A stretch of 6,349 nucleotides of DNA from Methanobacterium sp. (GTDB lineage: Archaea; Methanobacteriota; Methanobacteria; Methanobacteriales; Methanobacteriaceae), in assembly GCA_003162115.1 (NCBI GenBank), contig PMMV01000098.1, positions 4,935 through 11,283 on the forward strand, in the 5' to 3' direction. The notes under the pieces were generated by a model. It was not told the DNA's origin, did no database searches, and saw only the letters and a program-made list of their open reading frames with translations. The position numbers were made by a program, and so were the translations under genes. Within the stretch, counting starts at the first letter, position 1. Each line of letters opens with the position of its first letter. Below, piece after piece: positions 1-6,349 of this stretch.

Positions 1-1970
1 TCTATACTTTCATGTGCAGTTCCAAGTATTTGAATACCCTCTTCAGCAAGAGGAACTGCCAAATTTATCGATGTTTGACCTCCAAATTGGACAACAACTC
101 CGTCTGGATTTTCTTTGTCCATTATGTTCATAACATCTTCGAGTGTCAGTGGTTCAAAGTAGAGTTTATTAGAAATGTCATAATCTGTACTCACCGTCTC
201 TGGATTGTTGTTAATAATTATAGTTTCAATTCCTTCATCTTTCAATGCCAAAGAGGCATGAACACAACAATAATCAAATTCTATTCCCTGCCCAATTCTT
301 ATAGGTCCTGCACCAATAATTACAACCTTTTTATTATTAGAAACAGCCACTTCGTCTTCAACTTCATATGTTCCATAGTAATATGGGGTTTTAGCTTCAA
401 ATTCTGCTGCACAAGTATCAACCATTTTGTAAGTTGGAATTATTCCTTTTTCCCTCCTATGATCCCTAATATTTTTTTCGGGGAATCCTGTTATATTGGA
501 TAGTATAGCATCAGAAAATCCCATACGTTTTGCTTTCAAAAGTATATCTGTTTTTAAAATTTCTTTAGGTTTTAAACTCCTTAAATAAATCTCAAAATCA
601 ATTATACTCTGTATTTTATATAAAAAGAATCTATCAATCTGGGTAATATCATGAATTTCGTTTATTTCCCTTCCAGATTTCAATGCAGTATATAAGTGAA
701 ATATCCTTTCATCAGTAGCATTTCTCAGGAGGTCATCGTTGTATGGGATCTCTTCAAATCCATATTTTCCAATATCAAGGGATCTTATGGCTTTGTGTAA
801 TGATTCTTCTATGGTTCTGCCAATAGCCATTACTTCTCCAGTTGACTGCATTTGAACTCCTATTCCCCTCTTTATGCCTTTGAACTTGTCGAATGGCCAT
901 CTAGGGATTTTTGTAACTACATAATCTAGTGATGGTTCAAATGATGCAGGTGTTTCTTTGGTTATATCGTTTTGGATTTCATCAAGGGTCATTCCAACAG
1001 CTATTTTGGCAGATATTTTGGCTATGGGATAACCAGTTGCCTTGGATGCCAGTGCACTGCTTCTGCTTACCCGAGGATTTACTTCAATAACTTTGTATTC
1101 TCCTGTCTCTGCATTAAATGCAAATTGGATGTTACAACCGCCTTGAATCTGCAATGCCCTAATAATTTTGATGGATGCATTTCTAAGCGTTTGGTTATCT
1201 ACATCTGAAAGTGTTTGCGATGGTGCTACAACAATACTTTCACCTGTGTGAATTCCCATCGGATCTAAGTTTTCCATATTACACACAATTATACATGTGT
1301 CGTTTTTATCTCTCATTACTTCGTATTCAAACTCTTTCCAACCGATAACAGACTCATCAATGAGTACTTGGTTAATAAAGCTCATATCAAGTCCTCGTTT
1401 CGCAACTTCAATCAGTTCCTTTTCGTTGTGAGCTACTCCACCACCAGTTCCACCTAGTGTAAATGCAGGTCTAACTATTACTGGATAACCTATTTCAGCA
1501 ACTGCTTCTATAGCTTCTTCAATTGATATAACTGCCCTACAGTGGGGTATTGGTTCTTCAAGTTCCATCATGAAATTTCCAAAGAGGTCCCTATCTTCAA
1601 CATTTCTTATGGTTTGAACAGTTGAACCAATAACTCTGATTCCTTCGAGGGCTCCTATTTTTTCAAGGCCTGTTGCTACATTCAAACCAGTTTGACCACC
1701 CATAGTAGGGAGTATTGCGTCTGGTTTTTCTTTTTCTATGATTTTTGCTACTATTTCTGGTGTCAGGGGTTCCACGTAAACTGTATCTGCCATATCTATA
1801 TCTGTTTGTATGGTTGCTGGGTTGCTGTTCACAAGAACTGTTTCAATTCCTTCATCCATGAGGGATTTACACGCTTGAGAGCCTGAATAATCAAATTCAG
1901 CAGCCTGACCTATTTGTATGGGTCCTGAACCGATGATAAGAACTTTTTTTATGTCGTTGTCCCTTGGCAT
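1..1970 (-). CDS. carB: Carbamoyl-phosphate synthase large subunit (N-terminal 656 residues; continues past left edge)
   Basis: This is the synthetase subunit of carbamoyl-phosphate synthetase. It uses two ATP to turn bicarbonate and ammonia (delivered from CarA) into carbamoyl phosphate for pyrimidine and arginine synthesis. I read the frame through without a break from the ATG at 1970-1968 to the window edge. Residues 10-33 ([20 protein letters not shown] core) and GGQTGLN at 91-97 open the first ATP-grasp half. R127, R167 (in [13 protein letters not shown]) and the metal ligands Q282, E296 and N298 match the E. coli residues R129, R169, Q285, E299 and N301. The oligomerisation region spans roughly 400-545. 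The second half starts at 547 with [15 protein letters not shown] and reaches GGQT at 630-633, showing the family's internal duplication. About 400 C-terminal residues (second ATP-grasp, allosteric domain) lie outside the window. GAGGA at 1981-1977, 6 nt upstream, supports the start. The gene follows carA on the same strand. Confidence 0.97.
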   Translation of the reverse strand, partial: MPRDNDIKKVLIIGSGPIQIGQAAEFDYSGSQACKSLMDEGIETVLVNSNPATIQTDIDMADTVYVEPLTPEIVAKIIEKEKPDAILPTMGGQTGLNVATGLEKIGALEGIRVIGSTVQTIRNVEDRDLFGNFMMELEEPIPHCRAVISIEEAIEAVAEIGYPVIVRPAFTLGGTGGGVAHNEKELIEVAKRGLDMSFINQVLIDESVIGWKEFEYEVMRDKNDTCIIVCNMENLDPMGIHTGESIVVAPSQTLSDVDNQTLRNASIKIIRALQIQGGCNIQFAFNAETGEYKVIEVNPRVSRSSALASKATGYPIAKISAKIAVGMTLDEIQNDITKETPASFEPSLDYVVTKIPRWPFDKFKGIKRGIGVQMQSTGEVMAIGRTIEESLHKAIRSLDIGKYGFEEIPYNDDLLRNATDERIFHLYTALKSGREINEIHDITQIDRFFLYKIQSIIDFEIYLRSLKPKEILKTDILLKAKRMGFSDAILSNITGFPEKNIRDHRREKGIIPTYKMVDTCAAEFEAKTPYYYGTYEVEDEVAVSNNKKVVIIGAGPIRIGQGIEFDYCCVHASLALKDEGIETIIINNNPETVSTDYDISNKLYFEPLTLEDVMNIMDKENPDGVVVQFGGQTSINLAVPLAEEGIQILGTAHESI

Positions 1971-2103
1971 TTACGATCCTCGTATTTTTAATAAATGTAA
2001 TTAATTTAATCATTAATCAGACTTTAATTTTTATCTGTCATGAAATACTCGTTTAAATAATTAAGACTAATAATGTATCTTTAATTTAAGTTTAATACTC
2101 TTC
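1971..2103 (-). other. AT-rich carA-carB spacer
   Basis: This 133-bp spacer separates two genes whose products form one complex. It contains the carB ribosome binding site (GAGGA, 1981-1977). On the carA/carB sense strand I see no run of five or more T that would suggest an archaeal terminator, so co-transcription is likely. I see no convincing BRE/TATA pair, although TTTAAA near 2052-2057 could be a weak one. Short palindromes such as TTAATCATTAA (2006-2016) are expected at this AT content. Confidence 0.6.
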
Positions 2104-3186
2104 CTAGTACTCCTTCATGATTTTAAGGAAGTTGTCGAAGTAATGATCTGAGTCATGGGGTCCCGGACCAGCTTCTGGATGGTATTGAACACTTGAAATT
2201 TGAAGTTCTTCGTGTTCTAAACCTTCAGCTGTGCCGTCGTTAATGTTTATTTGAGTAATTTTAATGGGCAGATCTTTACATGAATCTGCATCTATTGTGA
2301 AACCATGATTTTGGGATGTTATTGAAACTTTACCTGTTTTTAGGTCTTTTACTGGTTGGTTTATCCCTCTGTGTCCAAATTTCATTTTATAGATCTTTGC
2401 ACCAAAGGCAAGTGATATGATCTGTTGACCAAGACAAATACCAAAGATTGGAAGCTTCTCTGAGAGATTTTTAACTGTATTAGCTGCTTCTGTAACTCTT
2501 GTTGGATCTCCAGGCCCGCTTGAAACCAACATAGCTTCAGGGTCATAATCTAGTATTTCCTTGTGATTTGTTTTGTAAGGTAAAACAATAACTCCTATTT
2601 TTCTTTTTAATAGTGCGTTGATACTATTTTGCTTTATGCCACAGTCAAGAATTACTGCCCTGTGTTTATAATTTTCTCCAAATATCTGGGGTGTTTTTAC
2701 GGAGACTTTGTCCACCAGATCTTGATCTTCGATATTTTCCTGTTCATTTGCAAGTTTCAAAAGTTCATAGTCACCAATTTCTTCGGTTGAAATTGCGCCT
2801 TTCATGGTTCCATGACGTCTGATTTTTAAGGTAAGGTATCTTGTGTCAATTCCACTGATACCTGGTATCTTATATTCTTCTAAAAACTCTGCTAAATTTT
2901 CTTCCGAGAGTCTGTGGGAAGGATGGCTGTTCTGTTCTCTTACTACAAATCCTTCTGCTTTTATTCCATCAGATTGGAACCAATCCCTTGATATTCCATA
3001 ATTTCCCTGTAATGGATAGGTTGACATAAGGATTTGACCTTTGTAAGATGGATCTGTAAGCGATTCAACATATCCGGTCATTCCAGTTGCAAAAACAACT
3101 TCTCCTGTTTTAATGGTCTCAAAACCGAATCCTTCTCCTTTAAGTATTGTACCATCTTCTAAAGCTAATTTAGCCTCTTTTAGCAT
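2104..3186 (-). CDS. carA: Carbamoyl-phosphate synthase small (glutaminase) subunit
   Basis: CarA hydrolyses glutamine and channels the ammonia to CarB. The protein is 360 residues when started at the ATG at 3186-3184, the usual family length. The N-terminal CPSase small-chain domain covers about residues 1-170 ([15 protein letters not shown] near the start; GNYGI at 61-65; [10 protein letters not shown] at 107-116). The class I glutamine amidotransferase domain covers about 175-358. Its nucleophile is C251 in GICLGQQ, followed by KMKFGHRG (267-274), SQNHGF (291-296) and the catalytic H336 and E338 in [10 protein letters not shown]. An oddity is Gln at 254, where bacterial CarA usually has His (CLGHQ); this is outside the triad and should be tolerated. 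The frame stays open upstream to a GTG at 3255, but the 23-residue extension (starting [10 protein letters not shown]) does not resemble CarA, and GGTGA lies just before the chosen ATG. carB follows after 133 bp. Confidence 0.97.
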   Translation of the reverse strand: MLKEAKLALEDGTILKGEGFGFETIKTGEVVFATGMTGYVESLTDPSYKGQILMSTYPLQGNYGISRDWFQSDGIKAEGFVVREQNSHPSHRLSEENLAEFLEEYKIPGISGIDTRYLTLKIRRHGTMKGAISTEEIGDYELLKLANEQENIEDQDLVDKVSVKTPQIFGENYKHRAVILDCGIKQNSINALLKRKIGVIVLPYKTNHKEILDYDPEAMLVSSGPGDPTRVTEAANTVKNLSEKLPIFGICLGQQIISLAFGAKIYKMKFGHRGINQPVKDLKTGKVSITSQNHGFTIDADSCKDLPIKITQININDGTAEGLEHEELQISSVQYHPEAGPGPHDSDHYFDNFLKIMKEY

Positions 3187-3402
3187 TTCATCACCGGTTA
3201 AATTAATTGTAAATTCAAAACTTGGATTTTGATCAAGTATGGGCTTAAAGACCACTTGTTCATCCTAAATTAGAACTGATCTTTAATTAGAGTTTTTATC
3301 ATGAAAATTTTATTTTACAAGATCTTAATCAGTTAGTTTATTGTACTTGGTTATTAATTAGATTATTTCAAACAATTGTGAGATTTAATTTATTATACTC
3401 AA
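3187..3402 (-). other. rimI-carA intergenic region, probable carA leader
   Basis: These 216 bp lie between the rimI stop and the chosen carA start. The region is strongly AT-rich. It has no T run of five or more on the sense strand, so no terminator for rimI is evident. It holds a 21-codon ORF (3263-3198) ending in TAA 11 nt before the carA ATG, and small inverted repeats near 3215-3238. No promoter stands out. A TATA-like palindrome GATATATATC (3408-3417) lies just upstream in the rimI 3' end and would imply a leader of about 200 nt. Function is not established. Confidence 0.5.
3189..3195 (-). promoter_or_regulatory. Ribosome binding site of carA that decides the start
   Basis: On the minus strand GGTGATG lies immediately before GAA-ATG. 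GGTGAT complements the conserved 3' end of archaeal 16S rRNA (AUCACCUCC). The GGTG core is 5 nt from the ATG. This favours the ATG at 3186 over the in-frame GTG at 3255, which has only a weak AGGATGA upstream. Confidence 0.65.
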
Positions 3403-3849
3403 TTATCGATATATATCATTCATGTATTTACACATAATTACTGCATCTTCTAGGTCTTCGTAATAATCTTTAACGATTTTCTGTTCTTTGAAGCCCATTT
3501 TACTGTAGAATTTTCTTGCACTTTTATTTCCAACCCTTACTTCGAGTTTAATTTCTTTTACATTAAACTTCTTGAAGACTTCGATGCTAGATTCTACCAA
3601 TTTTGATCCCACATCTTGTCTTCTGTGACGTTTGTCTACAGCAATGGATATTATGTGTCCTTCATCTTCATATTTGATCCAAAATATAATATATCCCACT
3701 ACCCAATTATTTTTCTGGGCAACAAGAAATCCTGCACCCAAGTTGTATATATCAATAAGGATGTTTGCAGGGTAAGGGTCACTGAAGGACGCCATCTCAA
3801 TTTCAAGGACTCTTTTAATATCAGGGCGTTTAAATTCTCTTATTATCAT
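3403..3849 (-). CDS. rimI: RimI-type GNAT N-acetyltransferase
   Basis: This 148-residue protein is a GNAT-fold acetyltransferase of the RimI/archaeal Nat group, which transfers acetyl from acetyl-CoA to protein N-termini in the cytoplasm. The N-terminal part (MIIREFKRPDIKRVLEIE, 1-18) matches the family start. VVGYIIFWI (50-58) and GHIISIAVDKRHRRQDVG (64-81) are the beta4/motif A region, KEIKLEVRVGNKSARKFY (98-115) is motif B, and KMGF followed by KDYYEDLEDAVIM matches the archaeal C-terminal signature. The pyrophosphate loop Q/R-x-x-G-x-G/A reads R-R-Q-D-V-G, so the first Gly is Asp79. GGAG at 3859-3856, 6 nt before the ATG, supports the start. Only 27 bp separate it from the divergent UPF0146 gene. 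carA lies downstream on the same strand with no obvious terminator between. Family assignment is firm; the substrate (ribosomal S18-like or general N-termini) cannot be told from sequence. Confidence 0.92.
   Translation of the reverse strand: MIIREFKRPDIKRVLEIEMASFSDPYPANILIDIYNLGAGFLVAQKNNWVVGYIIFWIKYEDEGHIISIAVDKRHRRQDVGSKLVESSIEVFKKFNVKEIKLEVRVGNKSARKFYSKMGFKEQKIVKDYYEDLEDAVIMCKYMNDIYR
3829..3836 (+). promoter_or_regulatory. Candidate TATA box for UPF0146-ATPase operon
   Basis: TTTAAATT preceded by purine-rich AGGGCG (possible BRE) lies inside the 5' end of rimI. A start about 25 nt downstream would fall near 3857, leaving a leader of about 20 nt before the ATG at 3877. The 27-bp intergenic gap is too small to hold a whole promoter, so a site here is expected. 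This is inference from one AT-rich motif. Confidence 0.35.
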
Positions 3850-3876
3850 GAATTTCTCCAGTAAAGTGGTAAAAAA

Positions 3877-4266
3877 ATGTGGAAAGACTTTTCAGAATAT
3901 ATCATAGCTAATTATGGGGATGCCTCGCTCATTGTTGAGGTTGGTGTTGGGGGTTTCCTATTGGTTGCCTTAACACTACAAGAACATCTTAACATGGATA
4001 TCATCATGACAGATATTAAACCTTACCATAGCAATGTTGTAATCGATGATATCACCAATCCTGACTTAAATATATATGAAGATGCTACATTGATCTACTC
4101 AATAAGGCCTCCCGAGGAACTTCAAAAACATATAATAATGGTTTCAGAATCTGTTGGTGCTGATCTAATTATAAAACCGCTTTCAACAGAATTTATAAAT
4201 CATAATAAAAATTTTAAACTTATCAATTATAAAAAGGCAATTTTTTACAAGAAGTGTATATTATGA
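3877..4266 (+). CDS. UPF0146 family protein (SAM-methyltransferase-like Rossmann fold)
   Basis: This 129-residue protein belongs to the uncharacterised archaeal UPF0146 family; the length is normal for it. It resembles the core of class I methyltransferases: VEVGVGG at 20-26 looks like the glycine-rich SAM loop and TD at 45-46 like the acidic ribose-binding position. Family-typical segments follow: DDITNP (57-62), LIYSIRPPEEL (72-82) and ADLIIKPLSTE (95-105). No substrate-binding extension or classic catalytic motif such as NPPY is visible, so enzymatic activity is uncertain. There are no signal or clear membrane segments, so it is probably cytoplasmic. The start has a weak GTGGT 6 nt upstream. 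The TGA stop overlaps the ATG of the ATPase gene (ATGA, 4263-4266), so the two are almost certainly co-transcribed and probably translationally coupled. No function is known to me. Confidence 0.9.
   Translation: MWKDFSEYIIANYGDASLIVEVGVGGFLLVALTLQEHLNMDIIMTDIKPYHSNVVIDDITNPDLNIYEDATLIYSIRPPEELQKHIIMVSESVGADLIIKPLSTEFINHNKNFKLINYKKAIFYKKCIL
3895..3905 (-). promoter_or_regulatory. Candidate TATA box for rimI
   Basis: On the minus strand ATGATATATTC lies inside the first codons of the UPF0146 gene. A start about 25 nt downstream would fall near 3874, giving a leader of roughly 25 nt that includes the GGAG at 3859-3856. The spacing fits a leadered archaeal gene, but the BRE is not clear. Confidence 0.35.
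4263..4266 (+). other. ATGA stop/start overlap coupling UPF0146 and ATPase
   Basis: The ATPase ATG (4263-4265) and the UPF0146 TGA (4264-4266) share bases. The preceding 15 nt contain only a weak AAGTG, not a good Shine-Dalgarno match, so ATPase translation probably depends on termination and reinitiation from the upstream gene. Confidence 0.8.
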
Positions 4267-6349
4267 AGTGGCAGAAAAGGAGTATAGAAGATACTTTAAA
4301 ATTATTAAAATCTAATTATAATGGTTTATCAAATGAAGAAGTACAAAAAAGAGTTGGAGATTATGGTAAAAACGAATTAGTGGAAAAAGATAAACCTGGC
4401 CCTTTAACGAAGTTTATAGGTCAGTTCAAGGATTTTCTTATCATACTGCTTGTATTTGCAGCAGCTGCAGCTGCAGTAATAGGAGACATAACCGACGCTG
4501 TAGTTATTCTTATTGTAGTTATTTTAAATGCTGTTGTAGGATTTATACAGGAAAACCGTGCTGAAAATGCTATGGAACAACTTAAAAATATGACCTCTAC
4601 AGAGGCGGTTGTTATTCGTGATGGTGAGCAAAAAAAAGTTGCTGCCAGTGAATTAACTATTGGAGATGTTGTTGTACTTGAAGAGGGAGATAACGTACCA
4701 GCAGATCTCCGATTATTGAAAAGCTATGATCTTTTGATAAATGAATCAGCACTCACAGGAGAATCTAAACCCTCAAACAAAGATGAAATATCTCTATCTG
4801 AAAACGAAACAAACAACCTGGCATTTATGGATACCTATGTGTCTTCAGGACGAGCAAGAGGTGTTGTAGTAGAGATAGGGATGAACACTGCCATAGGTAA
4901 TATTGCTGAAATTATACAAGGGGATGAGGAGAAAACTCCACTTCAAGACAGAATACATGGTCTTGGTAAGCTAATGGGATTGATCGCACTTATAGTTTGT
5001 ACTGGTGTATTTGGACTTCAATTCTTCAAGGGTGTTCCATTAGTTTCAAACTTCCTTACAGCAGTTTCTCTTGCAGTTGCAGCTGTACCCGAGGGATTAC
5101 CGGCAATAATGACCCTAACACTCGCACTTGGAATGCAGAAAATAGCAAAAAGTAATGCCGTTGTCCGTAAATTACTTGCTGTCGAGACTCTGGGTTCTTG
5201 CACAACCATATGTACAGATAAAACAGGGACACTAACCGAAAACAAGATGACAGTACGCCAAACCAGGACAACAGCTCCTGAAATGGTATTCAAAATATCA
5301 GCACTCTGTAATAACTCAAGCATATATAATGGTAAAGTTATTGGTGATCCAACAGACGCTGCAATGCTTCTTTATGCAGAAGACAATGGTTACATAAGGG
5401 AAGAACTGGAAAAGAAATATAAAAGAATTTTTGAAATACCTTTAGACAGCGAAAGAAAGAGGATGTCCACTGTAAACCAGTTCAATGGTGAAAAATATTT
5501 ACTCACGAAGGGTGCTCCTGAGATAATTATTGGACAAAGTAAAATGATTGAAGATGAAGGAAAGTTTAGTGAAATAACCGAAGATATCCGAAGGAAAATA
5601 CTCAAAGATCTTAAAAGCATGACCTCTGAATCACTTAGAGTATTGGCACTCGCCTACAAGAAGCTGGGTCCTGAAGAAGGTTATGAAAATAAAGAAACAC
5701 TGGAAAGTGATCTCGTATATGTTGGATTAGTCGGAATGATGGATCCACCGAGAAAAGAGGCAGAAGAAGCAGTTGCACTTTGTGAAAAAGCAGGTATCAA
5801 AGTAGTGATGATCACAGGCGACAACAAAGACACTGCATCGGCAATAGCGTCTGAAATTGGTATTTTGAAGGATGATCAAGTATTGAGCGGGTCAGATCTT
5901 GATAAAATTGATGATGATAATTTCAAAAAAATAGTCAGGGATGTGAGTGTTTATGCCAGGGTGTTTCCTGAACAAAAGGTTCGAATTTTAGAGGCCCTTA
6001 GATCCATGGGACTTGTAGTTGCAATGACAGGGGATGGAGTTAATGATGCACCTGCACTTAAAAATGCAGCCATTGGTGTTGCAATGGGATCCGGTACAGA
6101 TGTCGCCAAGGAATCTTCAGATATGATACTCCAAGATGATAACTTTGCAACAATAGTTGAAGCAGTTAAAGAGGGACGTACCATTTTTGATAACATAAAA
6201 AGGTTTGTTAAATTTCAGCTTTCAACCAATATTGGAGCTATCCTTACTATAACTGCAGCAGCCCTCATGAGTCTTCCAATACCATTTAATCCCATCCAAA
6301 TACTCTGGATAAATATCATAATGGATGGTCCTCCAGCACAGTCACTTGG
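4263..6349 (+). CDS. P2-type Ca2+/cation-transporting ATPase, SPCA/PMR1-like (C-terminus beyond right edge)
   Basis: This membrane pump couples ATP hydrolysis to cation (probably Ca2+, perhaps Mn2+) export. 695 complete codons are present without a break; M7-M10 are missing. In order: cation-ATPase N domain (about 1-50), M1 (about 58-74), M2 (77-96), A domain with TGES at 165-168, M3 (about 238-255), M4 with PEGLP at 276-280, phosphorylated D319 in DKTGTLT, KGAPE at 416-420, DPPR at 494-497, TGD at 518-520, GDGVNDAP at 590-597, M5 with N656, and M6 with N684, D688 and MDGPPAQSL. The M6 wording is that of SPCA/PMR1 pumps. The site II ligands of SERCA (E309, N796, D800) have counterparts E277, N684 and D688. 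The site I ligands E771 and T799 are Ala659 and Met687, which predicts one ion per cycle. Oddities are a short N domain and Leu394 at the adenine-stacking Phe position. No clear ribosome binding site precedes the ATG. PacL is an older name for related pumps. Confidence 0.95.
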   Translation, partial: MKWQKRSIEDTLKLLKSNYNGLSNEEVQKRVGDYGKNELVEKDKPGPLTKFIGQFKDFLIILLVFAAAAAAVIGDITDAVVILIVVILNAVVGFIQENRAENAMEQLKNMTSTEAVVIRDGEQKKVAASELTIGDVVVLEEGDNVPADLRLLKSYDLLINESALTGESKPSNKDEISLSENETNNLAFMDTYVSSGRARGVVVEIGMNTAIGNIAEIIQGDEEKTPLQDRIHGLGKLMGLIALIVCTGVFGLQFFKGVPLVSNFLTAVSLAVAAVPEGLPAIMTLTLALGMQKIAKSNAVVRKLLAVETLGSCTTICTDKTGTLTENKMTVRQTRTTAPEMVFKISALCNNSSIYNGKVIGDPTDAAMLLYAEDNGYIREELEKKYKRIFEIPLDSERKRMSTVNQFNGEKYLLTKGAPEIIIGQSKMIEDEGKFSEITEDIRRKILKDLKSMTSESLRVLALAYKKLGPEEGYENKETLESDLVYVGLVGMMDPPRKEAEEAVALCEKAGIKVVMITGDNKDTASAIASEIGILKDDQVLSGSDLDKIDDDNFKKIVRDVSVYARVFPEQKVRILEALRSMGLVVAMTGDGVNDAPALKNAAIGVAMGSGTDVAKESSDMILQDDNFATIVEAVKEGRTIFDNIKRFVKFQLSTNIGAILTITAAALMSLPIPFNPIQILWINIIMDGPPAQSL

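Noticed and set aside
12..503. 163-codon plus-strand ORF opposite carB
   Set aside because: The minus strand here is unbroken, well-conserved CarB; the plus-strand product is Cys/Phe/Asn-rich with no recognisable motif. The same applies to the plus ORFs at 972-1208 and 1692-1886.
2006..2016. TTAATCATTAA palindrome in the carA-carB spacer as an operator
   Set aside because: Such AT palindromes are expected by chance at this base composition, and no second copy occurs upstream of carA.
3187..3255. 23-residue N-terminal extension of CarA from GTG 3255
   Set aside because: The family begins at about the Met at 3186, the extension has no CarA similarity, and the GGTGA sequence lies directly before the internal ATG.
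3408..3417. GATATATATC palindrome as a carA promoter
   Set aside because: It resembles a TATA box but encodes the last RimI residues, has no clear BRE, and would imply a leader of about 200 nt. The evidence is too weak to list as a feature.
3616..3864. 82-codon plus-strand ORF opposite rimI
   Set aside because: It is antisense to the conserved GNAT motifs, with a product lacking any domain signal. Only its 3' part matters, as probable promoter DNA for UPF0146.
4457..4476. GCAGCAGCTGCAGCTGCAG repeat/palindrome
   Set aside because: It encodes the alanine run (residues 66-71) in membrane helix M1 of the ATPase, so coding constraint explains it.
5018..5323. Minus-strand ORFs opposite the ATPase (also 5056-5271, 5390-5620, 5951-6196)
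   Set aside because: They lie antisense to the PEGLP, DKTGT, KGAPE and GDGVNDAP coding blocks, have no family features, and are shadows of the real frame.

Overview
The window looks like chromosomal DNA from a methanogenic archaeon, most likely a Methanobacterium-like member of the Methanobacteriales. The evidence is the AT-rich composition, short GGTGA/GGAG-type ribosome binding sites, an archaeal RimI-type acetyltransferase, and a UPF0146 protein (a family I know mainly from euryarchaea). From memory and unverified, Methanothermobacter thermautotrophicus has a similar order: carB, carA, a UPF0146 gene (MTH_1000) and a PacL-like P-type ATPase. The assignment is inference; there is no rRNA or other direct marker.

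The window holds five genes in two divergent groups. On the minus strand, read right to left, are rimI (3849-3403), carA (3186-2104) and carB (1970 to beyond the left edge). CarA and CarB form carbamoyl-phosphate synthetase, which makes carbamoyl phosphate from glutamine, bicarbonate and ATP for pyrimidines and arginine. On the plus strand are a UPF0146 gene (3877-4266) and a P2-type (SPCA/PMR1-like) Ca2+ ATPase (4263 to beyond the right edge), joined by an ATGA stop/start overlap.

The two groups diverge from only 27 bp (3850-3876), so each promoter probably lies inside the first codons of the opposite gene. Other spacers are 3187-3402 (rimI-carA) and 1971-2103 (carA-carB). Both are very AT-rich and neither has an evident poly-T terminator on the transcribed sense, so read-through rimI-carA-carB is possible. 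No stretch over 300 bp lacks a gene. I saw no tRNA, rRNA, CRISPR array, insertion sequence or long repeat.

This is largely a housekeeping region and I did not find a convincing new system. The points most worth checking are local: the overlapping divergent promoters, the translational coupling of an uncharacterised methyltransferase-like protein to an ion pump, unusual nucleotide-binding features in that pump (a Leu at the adenine-stacking Phe position and a shortened N domain), a Gly-to-Asp change in the acetyl-CoA loop of RimI, and a 21-codon leader ORF ending just before carA.
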